From Legionella sp. (GTDB taxonomy: Bacteria > Pseudomonadota > Gammaproteobacteria > Legionellales > Legionellaceae): 37,398 nt of DNA. Both the position numbers and the translations under genes were made by a program. Shown here piece after piece: positions 27,075 through 35,664 of this stretch. The stretch spans positions 1-37,398 of the forward strand of contig JAFKHV010000032.1 of the NCBI GenBank assembly GCA_017306715.1, in the 5' to 3' direction. The notes below the pieces were generated by a model. The model was not told the DNA's origin, made no database searches, and saw only the letters and a program-made list of their open reading frames with translations. Every line of letters begins with the position of its first letter. The first letter of the stretch is position 1.

Positions 27075-27083
27075 CTAACTTGA
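26340..27083 (+). CDS. LuxR-family transcriptional regulator, copy 2
   Basis: 247 aa, a close paralogue of the regulator at 13197. I place the start at 26340, aligned with copy 1 (MILSDKHLFLSASTEMQELI); an upstream TTG at 26319 is unlikely. The DNA-binding domain (about 188-245) differs from copy 1 in few positions: KMLRLSPRTVEDYIAALKQR instead of KMLHLSPRTVEDYIAALKHR. The recognition helix SPRTVEDYIAALK is unchanged, so both copies should read the same DNA site. It follows the SecA-like gene by 194 bp and has its own promoter, without a palindrome nearby. The N-terminal domain has changed most, so the two may respond to different signals or levels. Confidence 0.85.
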   Translation: MILSDKHLFLSASTEMQELIRPLAVHNITYFTYNKNYIDGTRIRLTTNAAHLKAFLENEYYRTGNIDAHPELYHNQAALCSTLKNQSLVEWAKNEFQIENGIYIIRKSETYTEFFSFATPPNNPQIVNFYLNNLDYLQKFCDYFKEQGKDLIARAEKQKLIHVYHHDEGIQPVQFAELKARLELQHYKLSPRQYQVVELLLQGFRAKEIAKMLRLSPRTVEDYIAALKQRFQAKNLIELMVKISNLT

Positions 27084-27229
27084 ATTGAATGAACGCTCCA
27101 TGAGTCTAACATGCTGAATGAAGTGCGCCATTCCTTGTTTAAAGATACATGATTCCAAGCGCAATAAATCTTAATTATTTCATGTTAAAATCTAAGTGAA
27201 TACTTAATAAAAACCGCGAGCCCTCAACC

Positions 27230-28135
27230 GTGAGTAACTCCTTAAATATCGACACAGCCTTAGCAAAACTTTTGGTTGACCGGCAGTTCCCACAGTGGCG
27301 GCATCTTCCCATCGAGCCGGTGCAAACCAGTGGGTGGGATAATCGAACCTTTCATTTAGGCTCGCAGAGGGTCATTCGTATGCCCAGCGCAAAAGAGTAT
27401 GCAGGCCAAGCGGAAAAAGAACAAAGGTGGTTGCCAAAACTAGCCCCCTTTCTTCCGCTTCCTATTCCAACGCCAATTGCACTGGGAAAGCCCGACGCAG
27501 TCTATCCCTGGCCCTGGTCGATTAATCTTTGGATTCCTGGAAATCCTGCTGCAGACTGTGAGTGCATCCATTTATCCTCATTCGCAGTGCAATTAGCAGA
27601 GTTCCTCAACGCGCTGCGAGGTATCGATACACGCGATGGACCACCAGCTGGACCTCAAAGTTTTTATCGCGGTGGTCCTTTGGCAATTTATAATGCAGAA
27701 ACAAAACAAGCAATCGCGTTATTAAAAACGGAGATTGATGCGCATTTAGCACGCGAAATATGGGAGATTGCCCTTTCGAGTCGGTGGCAAAACCAGCCTG
27801 TTTGGGTACACGGGGATATCAGCGTGGGCAACCTCTTGGTGCGTGAGGGTCACTTAAGTGCGGTAATTGACTTCGGTCAATTGGCAGTGGGTGACCCGGC
27901 CTGCGACCTCGCCATTGCCTGGGCTTTTTTTAAAGATAAAAGTCGCGAAGTTTTTTTGAATACGCTGCAACTGGATAAGGATACGGTGGCCAGAGGGCGC
28001 GCTTGGGCCTTATGGAAAGCATTAATTATATGCTCGGGAATCATAACCTCAAGCATGATACAGAAACAGAGGGCGTCAGCGGTGATTCATGAAGTTCTAC
28101 TTGACCATCAAACTAGTAAAACTCGGGTCATTTAA
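27230..28135 (+). CDS. Aminoglycoside phosphotransferase (APH) family kinase
   Basis: 301 aa. The kinase-like core has the catalytic loop WVHGDISVGNLLV (His194, Asp196, Asn201) and the metal-binding VIDFGQLAVGDPACDLAIAW (Asp214), as in APH-family enzymes that phosphorylate small molecules such as aminoglycosides, choline or homoserine. The N-terminal lobe includes SGWDNRTFHLGSQRVIRMP, where the Arg of VIRMP replaces the usual Lys position, as is common in this family. The start is a GTG at 27230 with only a weak GAG upstream. The actual substrate is unknown; family membership alone does not show antibiotic resistance. It lies 56 bp before a second kinase of the same fold. No palindromic site is near. 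Confidence 0.83.
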   Translation: MSNSLNIDTALAKLLVDRQFPQWRHLPIEPVQTSGWDNRTFHLGSQRVIRMPSAKEYAGQAEKEQRWLPKLAPFLPLPIPTPIALGKPDAVYPWPWSINLWIPGNPAADCECIHLSSFAVQLAEFLNALRGIDTRDGPPAGPQSFYRGGPLAIYNAETKQAIALLKTEIDAHLAREIWEIALSSRWQNQPVWVHGDISVGNLLVREGHLSAVIDFGQLAVGDPACDLAIAWAFFKDKSREVFLNTLQLDKDTVARGRAWALWKALIICSGIITSSMIQKQRASAVIHEVLLDHQTSKTRVI

Positions 28136-28152
28136 CCACATCAGAATAAGCC

Positions 28153-28170
28153 CTTACGTCTGGACGTAAG
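28153..28170. terminator. Small hairpin between the two kinase genes
   Basis: CTTACGT and ACGTAAG pair around a 4-nt loop. There is no T tract after it; it could be a weak terminator or only a structure in the leader of the next gene. Confidence 0.3.
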
Positions 28171-28191
28171 TTATAAGGAAAAGATATTGAT

Positions 28192-29400
28192 ATGAACGAG
28201 CTAATAGATTGCGCCGAAGCATTATTAAAACAGTACTTCTCTATGGACTGTGGGATTCAGTCAGTAGATGTACTCAGTGCGCCTGAACGAAGAAATCTAA
28301 TTTTGCGACTTCATCTTGCCGCCGACTCCAAGAGTACTCCGTCTTCAATCATCCTGAAACAATCGCTAGGCACCGAGGAAGATGAAGAAGAGACAGACGC
28401 ACGATTTGCCCGGGATTGGGCAGGCCTTGAATTTTTAAGTCAATTTCCCGAGTCTGAGCCACTTACTCCCAAATTCTACGGGGGCAGCCCTGCTTTACGC
28501 TTTATTTTACAAGAAGACCTTGGGCATCAACATATAAGTCTTGTGGATTCATTAACGAGTTCTAACACAATCCAAGCAGAAGCCGCGCTCGCTCGTTTTA
28601 TGCGCTCTCTGGGGCGCATGCATGCCGCAAGTTTTCAGCAACTTACCCAATACCAACGAATTCTTGGCCGCATTAATCCTGGAGGCTGCGATGAGTTTGC
28701 CACTGCTTCATCTATACGTAAGGATTTAATCGAACGACTCAATGCCGCAACCCTTGCCCTTGGGTTAACGGTCTCTCAGTCCTTAAGCGACGAAGTGACG
28801 ATGATTACCGAACACGTTGTGTTACCCGGGGCCTTTACGGTGTTAACCCACGGCGATATCTGTCCGGATAACGTGTTTGATCACCCCGCTCAAGACCAAG
28901 ACTTACAATTCATTGATTTTGAATGGTCCTGGCTACGTTCCGCTTTGTTGGATGGCACCTATCTGCGAATGAGTTTTCCGACCTGCTGGTGCGCACGCAT
29001 ATTGCCCGAAGCGGTGATTCAATCCTTAGAAGCGATATATCGTCAGGAGCTTGTAAAAACCATTCCCGCTGCGCAAGATGATGCACTGTATCAAGAAGCC
29101 TATGTATATGCCTGCGCTTTTTGGGTGTTACAACAAACCGTGCATTTTATTCCGGGTGTTATCGAAAAAGAGCGAATCGGACCCTCCGGCCCCCTACCCC
29201 CCGACTCATTATGGGTTACAGCTGAAAATACCGTCCGACCTCGGGTTTTAGCAAGGCTTAAAGCATTTATTCGCATCTCATCCCAAGCAAATCAATTGCC
29301 TCATTTAAATGAGATGGCCTGCGCAATGCTTAAAATCCTGGAGCGCATATGGGCGCAGACTCATCCTTTAGAATTTTATCCAGCTTTCCGGGATTATTAA
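28192..29400 (+). CDS. Phosphotransferase (APH/choline kinase fold) family protein
   Basis: 402 aa. The catalytic loop is LTHGDICPDNVF (His220, Asp222, Asn227), followed by LQFIDFEWSWLRSALLDGTY (Asp242). The acidic insert EEDEEETD (about 63-70) after SSIILKQSLG, which holds the ATP-binding Lys strand, is notable. The C-terminal 100 residues are helical. Compared with the 301-aa neighbour it is longer and only distantly related, so this is not a recent duplication. AAGGA lies about 12 nt before the ATG. The substrate is unknown. It may be transcribed with the upstream kinase. Confidence 0.75.
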   Translation: MNELIDCAEALLKQYFSMDCGIQSVDVLSAPERRNLILRLHLAADSKSTPSSIILKQSLGTEEDEEETDARFARDWAGLEFLSQFPESEPLTPKFYGGSPALRFILQEDLGHQHISLVDSLTSSNTIQAEAALARFMRSLGRMHAASFQQLTQYQRILGRINPGGCDEFATASSIRKDLIERLNAATLALGLTVSQSLSDEVTMITEHVVLPGAFTVLTHGDICPDNVFDHPAQDQDLQFIDFEWSWLRSALLDGTYLRMSFPTCWCARILPEAVIQSLEAIYRQELVKTIPAAQDDALYQEAYVYACAFWVLQQTVHFIPGVIEKERIGPSGPLPPDSLWVTAENTVRPRVLARLKAFIRISSQANQLPHLNEMACAMLKILERIWAQTHPLEFYPAFRDY

Positions 29401-29415
29401 AGAAATGGGATAAGT

Positions 29416-29652
29416 ATGGCTTACCTTAATGACACCCAAAAATGGATGTTTTTTTCCCAGAGTATTGAGCTCAAGTCACCAAAAATAAAACCGGAACATA
29501 CCCCGCAAACTGTCCGGCCAAAAGACCACTAAAAGGAAACAGAAAAAGAAGACACTGCTCAGGAAGAGAAAAAGTTCAGGCCTTATTACCCTAAGAGGGG
29601 TTCTCATAAACGGATTATCCGTAAAAATACGGTATTGAAAATCATGTGTTAA
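29416..29652 (+). pseudogene. Small ORF cut by one in-frame TAA
   Basis: From the ATG at 29416 the frame reads MAYLNDTQKWMFFSQSIELK and so on for 38 codons, then TAA (29530-29532), then 39 more codons (KETEKEDTAQEEKKFRPYYP, KRGSHKRIIRKNTVLKIMC) before TAA. The composition is the same before and after the stop, rich in Lys and Glu, so this may be one 78-codon gene with a nonsense mutation. No family is recognised. The palindrome at 29619 lies within its last codons. If the second half is not coding, only the 38-codon piece remains. Confidence 0.35.
29619..29632. promoter_or_regulatory. Palindromic operator CCGTA-N4-TACGG, site 9
   Basis: CCGTAAAAATACGG, a perfect match. CACAAT (29658-29663) begins 32.5 bp from the centre and TTGAAA (29635-29640) lies 17 bp before it. 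It faces the small gene at 29774, with a predicted leader of about 100 nt. Confidence 0.7.
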
Positions 29653-29773
29653 TTTTACACAATGTATTTATATTAAACATATTTAGAGAAAAGCTCTAGC
29701 AGAATTATCTATAGGTCCGCACGAGCTTTCTAGGTGGCAGTAAGATATTTTCAATGAATAAAGTGAGGAATCG

Positions 29774-30304
29774 ATGAAACATGTTTTATTAATAGCTGTA
29801 AATAATACCCTCATTTTAAACGAGTATGATGGAGCGAGCCAAAAACAGGACATAATCAATCAGACGCTTTTACACAAATTAAAAACATCGAATATTTTTG
29901 AACTTTATCTATTGACTGACATGAATTTAAGCGAGCTAGAAGATTTAGGTAATTCCCACAAGATTACACTAAAGGCTCTTGTCCATGAGTTAAAAAAACA
30001 AAGGTTTGAGGTCCATGACGTAATTACCCCGGCAGATCCTCAACTAGCGCAAGGGATTGGCGCGGCATACCGGACTCTATACCTTCCAGCTTTTGAGAAA
30101 AAAATCAAAAATCAGAAATACGATGAGGAAAAGGAATTATTGAAGCGGTTTATGCCTCAGCCGCAACCTGATTTAAACCCTGACGAGCAATCAGCTGCGC
30201 ATCGGAAAATGATGTTCGACTATTTTATGCTGAATAAACCCTATGATTTTGCCTCCATCTCCTACATCGACCCTATTTCTCAATTTAGTATGTTCTTTGG
30301 GTGA
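29774..30304 (+). CDS. Hypothetical protein with degenerate HAD-like N-terminus, putative effector
   Basis: 176 aa. The start LLIAVNNTLILNEYDG resembles HAD motif I (DxDxTL), but the two catalytic Asp are replaced by Val-Asn type residues, so it would be inactive as a phosphatase; the next strand LYLLTDMNLSELEDL has the position and look of a HAD second motif. This is only a resemblance. The C-terminal part is Lys/Glu-rich, then helical (HRKMMFDYFMLNKPYDFASI). No signal peptide or membrane segment. GAGG lies 6 nt before the ATG. The upstream palindrome (29619) groups it with the effector-like genes of the window. Confidence 0.5.
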   Translation: MKHVLLIAVNNTLILNEYDGASQKQDIINQTLLHKLKTSNIFELYLLTDMNLSELEDLGNSHKITLKALVHELKKQRFEVHDVITPADPQLAQGIGAAYRTLYLPAFEKKIKNQKYDEEKELLKRFMPQPQPDLNPDEQSAAHRKMMFDYFMLNKPYDFASISYIDPISQFSMFFG

Positions 30305-30315
30305 TTACTCAGCTT

Positions 30316-30545
30316 GTGTAGCGCCCCATTTAAACTGGTCCACCTAGTTTTAAATGAGTTCATGAAATCTATCATGGAGCGATGTTATCCCACGTTACAA
30401 GAAACACGGAGTAGCACCTAGCCCATTACTTTTTTGGCGTTAATTAATGGAGAGCAGTGCATTGACTGGAGGAAAGGCTGAGGAGTCTGTAGTGCCTCAA
30501 AGTGAAGCGAATGAACTCAAACAGCGAATTAAGCAACTAGAATAA
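30316..30545 (+). mobile_element. IS3-family insertion sequence remnant (OrfA fragment)
   Basis: The frame 30381-30545 reads DVIPRYKKHGVAPSPLLFWR, a TAA (30441-30443), then LMESSALTGGKAEESVVPQS and EANELKQRIKQLE before a final stop. This matches the layout of IS2/IS3-type OrfA: a helix-turn-helix 'KHGxxPSLLxxWR' followed by the 'ELKxRIKxLE' leucine-zipper start. The segment before it (tgtagcgccccatttaaact at 30316) may be one end of the element. OrfB is absent. The fragment lies beside the broken peptidase gene. Confidence 0.6.
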
Positions 30546-30553
30546 GTAGGGTT

Positions 30554-32593
30554 TTACCGCATATCATACTTAATGTATTTAGACATCCACTTTTCACATT
30601 GTTCTAGTGCATCCTTACGATTGATAAATTTATTAAATACGTGACCTTCATCAGCGTAATAGACGTACTGTGTATCTATGCCCTTATTTTTTAAGTGATA
30701 ATATAATTGAAATACGGTGTAGTATGCATCAGCACCGCCAAACGCAGGGTTTGCCATTAAAAATAGAACAGGGGTATCCGCTTTGGCTGCATGATGGAGT
30801 GCGGAATTCTTTAAGTAATTTTCCGGAACATCCTGAGGAGAACCGCCGTACATTGCATAATGACGCTTATTGGGGGGTTCATGTAACGCTTGGGTCCATT
30901 CATCGGCCCACCCTTCTTTGGAGATAATCGCTTTATAGCGATGGGTGGCGACTGCAAGCCAATTTGCCCTTAATGCGCCAGCACTGTGGCCAATAAGAGC
31001 AAGTCGCAGAGGATCTGCGATTCCGATATTGACCAAATAGTCTACACCGCTTTCAATGTCCTTTAAATCGCCTCCTAAACGATTATGTTCCCTAAATAGA
31101 TCGCGAGAAATAGCTAACGCCCCAAAAGAGGCCGATGAGCGAAATTCAGGTATAAATACGGCATAGTCTTTTGCAGACCAGTACTGCCACTCCTATGCCG
31201 TTGATACGAGAACCCCGCCTTTTAAATGAATAGAATCGCCCGCATCGCCGCCATGAATATCGACAATTAAGGGGTATTTATTCCCTTTTTTATAGTGTAG
31301 TGGCATCACTAATAAACCACGCATGCGCACCGGATAATCTTGCGTCACCCATTCAATTTCCCGCACCTCACTAAGTGCCACTTCCGATGCCAATATACTT
31401 TGTTTATCTAGCCTCTTAATCTGAGCGCCATGACTGTCAGCTATTGTAACTTCATGATTCCCATGGGCATCTTCACCAATCCATGCCAATTTTTTGCCAT
31501 TTGGAGATAATGCATAAGTGGTGATTGTAAGCGGATCTGAGGTCAATTGTTTCACGCTTCCGGTATTGATATTGATGCGATAAATCTGGGAGTAAGCACC
31601 ATAAGTTCTCAGTGCATAGAGATGTTGGCCCTTAGGAGACCAGGAAGGTAAATTGAGTTGCATTTCACGGGTTAATCGATTTAAAACCGGCTTTGGGGAG
31701 CCCGTTATTTGCACAGGAGATAAAAGACCGATGCTGAGCATATAACTATAAATAGGATTATCTGCATCATAAAGAAGCGCAATCGATGCTCCCGTTGGTG
31801 ATGGGGTGGGCTGAAGAAATTGTTGTAACCCGTTAAATTGTACTAAAGTCTCGATAGAATAATTAAGAATGTTCATTGACTGAACCCATTCTTTATCTTC
31901 TTCCTCGTCATAATAATTGCCGCGTTCTTTTACAAAAACAATACGATCAGTTCCCGGAAGCCAAGCAGGGTAAAGTACCGATGCATCAATCTCAGTTAAC
32001 AGCTGGTGCCTGCGTGTTTCCCTATTAATTAATATAATTTTACTTTTGGGACGTTCCTTTTTTTCCCATGGCTTCGTATGAGGTTGGTATGTGAGGACGA
32101 TTCTTTTTGAATCAGGCAACCAAATGAAATCATAAGAGAATTTATAAGGGCCGCTTAAACCTCCTGAGATTTGCGATAATTGCGTTGTAACGCCACGTGT
32201 ATTATCTCTTAGCCAAAGCTGAGCATCTTCACCGGTACCCTTGAGATAGGCTATCCATTGTCCATTAGGAGATGGCTTGGGAATGCTCCCTGGACCCCAA
32301 TCAGAGTATTCACGGCTTTGCAAATCATAAATCCTAAGCTTAGCTTGCTCGTTATTTTTGGTAGGTAGTACATAGATAAGCTTGTGATTATTAATCCAAG
32401 AAATTTCAGCTGGACTTGTATTAATTGAAGGTAATTGAAGCAAAATATCGGAGGTCATTGGCGAACCGGCACGAGCATTCAATGGAGGTGTCAGAGAAGG
32501 AATTGAAGAGGTAGCGGCATATAAATTCTGCTCATTAAAGCAAATGAGCGCCCAAAGAAAAAAAAGTACGTGTTTATGGAATAATTTATACAC
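30554..32593 (-). pseudogene. S9 prolyl-oligopeptidase-type peptidase, gene 2 of tandem, cut by in-frame TAG
   Basis: A frame of 679 codons from the GTG at 32593, with a single TAG at 31195-31193 (codon 467). Before the stop: a signal peptide (HKHVLFFLWALICFNEQNLYA) and a WD/TolB-like beta-propeller; after it, in the same frame, the alpha/beta-hydrolase domain with LIGHSAGA (Ser537), GGADAYYT (Asp622) and ADEGHVF (His651). S9 enzymes cleave short peptides; this one would be periplasmic or outer-membrane associated. By alignment with the neighbouring paralogue the TAG replaces a Leu position, which a single change from TTG explains. The rest of the frame is undamaged, so the event is recent, or the stop is read through, or the base is a sequencing error. 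Confidence 0.8.
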
Positions 32594-32803
32594 GGTATTC
32601 TCTATTGGACAAATTAGTTGAATGGTTATCTTCTTTAAAATATTGAAGTTTGGACGTTATTCTGACAAAAATGCCTCCTATTGAGTTTTGGCATAGTTTA
32701 AATTCCACCTTCATTTTTGGATTTTTTTCTATTAAAAATAGATATCAGTGAGCCATATAAAACGCAGATTTAGAATACTGAAGCCTCTTCTGAGAGTTCT
32801 TGA

Positions 32804-34909
32804 TTATTTTTTTAAAGCCCTATCAATCCATTGGATAGCCCGCTCAAAAGAATCCTTCTTATTTTCAAATTTAGTGAACGCGTGTCCTTCATCTGGATAA
32901 TAAATATACTCAGTCACGACCTGTTTCCTTAATAGGTTATATAGACTGGATACGGTGCTATAAGGATCCACCCCGCCTAATCTCGGATTGCCCATAAGAA
33001 ATAGGGTTGGCGTTGTCGCATCATGGGCATACATGAGTGCAGAATCTTTTAAATAATTTTCTGGTACTTCCCATGGGGAGCCACCCATTTCTGGGTAAAA
33101 CATTGTAAAATGGGGTTTATTCGTCGCAGGAATATAATCATCGGCCCATCCCTCATGGGACACTATGGCTTGATATTGGTGTGAAATCGTAGTTAATAAA
33201 TTGGCTCGCCTTGCTCCGGCGCTATGTCCGATAATGGCTAATCTCCGTTCATCCACAATACCTTGCGCAATTAGATAATCCACTCCAGAATTAATATCTC
33301 GTAAATCACCAAATAATAAGTCATGATTTTTAAGAAGATCCCGGGTTATAGCGAGCGATCCAAATGAACCTGAGGAACGAAATTCAGGAACAAATACCGC
33401 ATAATTTTTTGCTGTCCAAACTTGCCATTCCAAAGGGGTCGTGGAGAGTAAACCTCCTCCAAATCTTAACTGAAGAGTAGCACTCCGTCCTCCACCATGA
33501 ATATCAATCACCAGTGGATAGCGTTTTCCTCGTTTAAAATTCTGAGGCATCAATAATAAACCACGCATAGGCACTGGGTAATCAGGAGAGTTCCATTGAA
33601 TTTCTCGAACTTCAGATAACGAAAATTCTTTAGGAACGTTCGAAAGGGTGAAGATGGTTTTTATTTGCTTACCTTTATTTTATGCAACACGAAGAGCTTG
33701 CTCTCCGTGCGCATTGAGATCAATCCATGCGATATGGGAACCATCGGGTGAAAGTGAAAAATTTTGTACTGACTTTGCACCGTATGTAATCTGAGTTTTT
33801 TCACCTGTGTTTATTCCTATTGAATAAATTTGTCTGTAAGCACCATAACTTCTGATAACGTAAATTTGCTCTCCGTTAGGTGACCAAGCGGGTAAATGGA
33901 ATTTTATATCTTGCGTTAAACGAGTTATTTCGGGTGATTCATTATTGGATTCCCCGTCATTTTTAATGAAACCAATACTTTGGGTGGTATCAAAAAGAGG
34001 GCTTTCAGGATCGTATAAGAAAGCAATAAGTCTTCCATCAGGAGAAGATTGGGGTTCAAGTTGTTGTTGCCACCCATTGAATTTGGCGAGCGTGCGTATT
34101 TTTTTATTTTCAATATTCAAGGTTGAGATTAATTCATAATTGATATCATCTTTATATTCATGTCCCATACGCTCTTGGGTAAAAAGAATGTCATGACTAT
34201 TCGGGATCCAAGATAAATCTTTAATCCGATTAGCAAACGCGCCCAAAGATGAAATGTGACTTGTTTCAATATCAATTAATTCAATTCTACTCGGAGGAGT
34301 AATTTTATCTGGATCTTCATAGGTGTAATTTTGTTTATACAATAATACGACCTGTTTGGAGTCCGGAGACCAAATGTATTTAGTAAAAAAATTAGATGGA
34401 AATAATCCGTCTTTAACCTGGGAAATTTGCTTAAAGTTTTCCCCTTCACTATCCATGATCCATAACTGTCTTGCTTCATTTTTACCCTGAACAAAGGCTA
34501 TCCATTGCTTATCAGGTGATACTACAGGATCGGTTCCTAAGCCTAATGCTCGCTTTGCATTAGAATGAATATGTATCATCTCAAGCGGTCGATCTTGGTT
34601 TCCATCTAGGGATGGCACGGAGAAAATGATATTTTCATTATCAAACCAACTAATAGTTGCTGAATCTGAGTTCACTAATTGATTATTTAACAGCCAATCT
34701 ATTGTAATCGTCTTATCCCTTTCGATTGCACGTAATACGGACGCTAATGGTTGAGGAAATATTTCGGAAAACGCAGGTTCAGGAGTAAAATGTATATTTG
34801 CAGATTGAGCACGACTTCCCTTCACTAGAATAAACAAAAATACGAAAGCTAAAGCCGATATAAAGAGTTTATTTTTTATTTTGTGCAACACATCACCTTT
34901 AAATTTCAT
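32804..34909 (-). pseudogene. S9 prolyl-oligopeptidase-type peptidase, gene 1 of tandem, cut by in-frame TAA
   Basis: A frame of 701 codons from the ATG at 34909 (GAGG 6 nt upstream; a GTG at 34927 is less likely), with one TAA at 33682-33680 (codon 410). A signal peptide (KNKLFISALAFVFLFILVKG, cleavage after SRA) and a beta-propeller with SPDGR/SPNGE turns precede the stop. After it the frame continues as NKGKQIKTIFTLSNVPKEFS into the hydrolase domain: IIGHSAGA (Ser563), GGVDPYST (Asp648), PDEGHAF (His676). It is clearly paralogous to the next gene downstream. The stop falls between the propeller and hydrolase domains. It follows the membrane-protein gene by 36 bp and may belong to the DUF2089 transcription unit. 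No other damage is visible. Confidence 0.8.
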
Positions 34910-34945
34910 GCTCAACCTCACAAACACATCAACGCGGCGAAAAAT

Positions 34946-35653
34946 TTATACAAATAAAAACCATCGCGTTAAAATCATCGCTAAAATATTGCCTATAACG
35001 ATGGATGTAATATATCCAATCCATAGTTTTCTCCCCTCCGCACCCGATGATTCTTTAAAAGCAAACAAGTACGTCATTAATATCCAGGCAAGACTTCCCA
35101 TCATGACGAGCCAACCCAGAGTATTTGTAACATTAAGATGGAGTTCTACGCCTTTTGATAAGTCTTCCGCCTTAAATAAATTCGGACTCCAGTATTTTTG
35201 AAAAGCGGTAAAGATTAAGGGGATGAGAATAGGAAATCGAGCAAGGGATACGGTTCCTAAAAAATCAATAATGCGCTGGTTCTTTTGTCTCAAAAGCAAG
35301 GCCGTAACATAAAATGTGCACGCCAAAACCAACCAAGCAACACTATTTTGATAAATCAATAAAAGAAAATTAGGTTTCATTGCAATGAGATTATAAGGCG
35401 TTATAAAACCCAAAATCCCATCAAAATAAACTTCGGCATAAGTACCAATTAATGACATCACGATGATAAGAACCAACCCGAGGAACAAGGCTTCATACCC
35501 AGCGATTACTTGAAAAGGATTGACAAGCCAAGAATTTTCAATTTGTGTACAAAAACTTTTTTTGTTTATTGCAGCAATGAGCATTTGATAATCGGATGCC
35601 GAAATTTTATTGGCATTGAACATTGCTAATAGCTTTTCTTCTTCTGTATTCAT
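34946..35653 (-). CDS. Integral membrane protein, YIP1-like
   Basis: 235 aa. A short cytoplasmic N-terminus (MNTEEEKLLAMFNANKISAS, resembling a SHOCT-like helical motif) is followed by about five membrane segments, near residues 53-73, 95-120, 138-152, 177-199 and 212-235. The YIP1-type call rests on size and topology and is tentative. It starts 11 bp after the DUF2089 gene, and the S9 peptidase frame begins 36 bp after its stop, so the three are probably one transcript. Role unknown; DUF2089 genes often sit beside a membrane-protein gene, which suggests the pair acts together, the soluble zinc protein perhaps controlling the membrane partner. Confidence 0.65.
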   Translation of the reverse strand: MNTEEEKLLAMFNANKISASDYQMLIAAINKKSFCTQIENSWLVNPFQVIAGYEALFLGLVLIIVMSLIGTYAEVYFDGILGFITPYNLIAMKPNFLLLIYQNSVAWLVLACTFYVTALLLRQKNQRIIDFLGTVSLARFPILIPLIFTAFQKYWSPNLFKAEDLSKGVELHLNVTNTLGWLVMMGSLAWILMTYLFAFKESSGAEGRKLWIGYITSIVIGNILAMILTRWFLFV

Positions 35654-35664
35654 CTATTGCCACC

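Noticed and set aside
27230..29400. Calling the two kinases antibiotic-resistance genes
   Set aside because: The APH fold covers kinases for many small molecules; no subfamily signature for aminoglycoside modification is visible.
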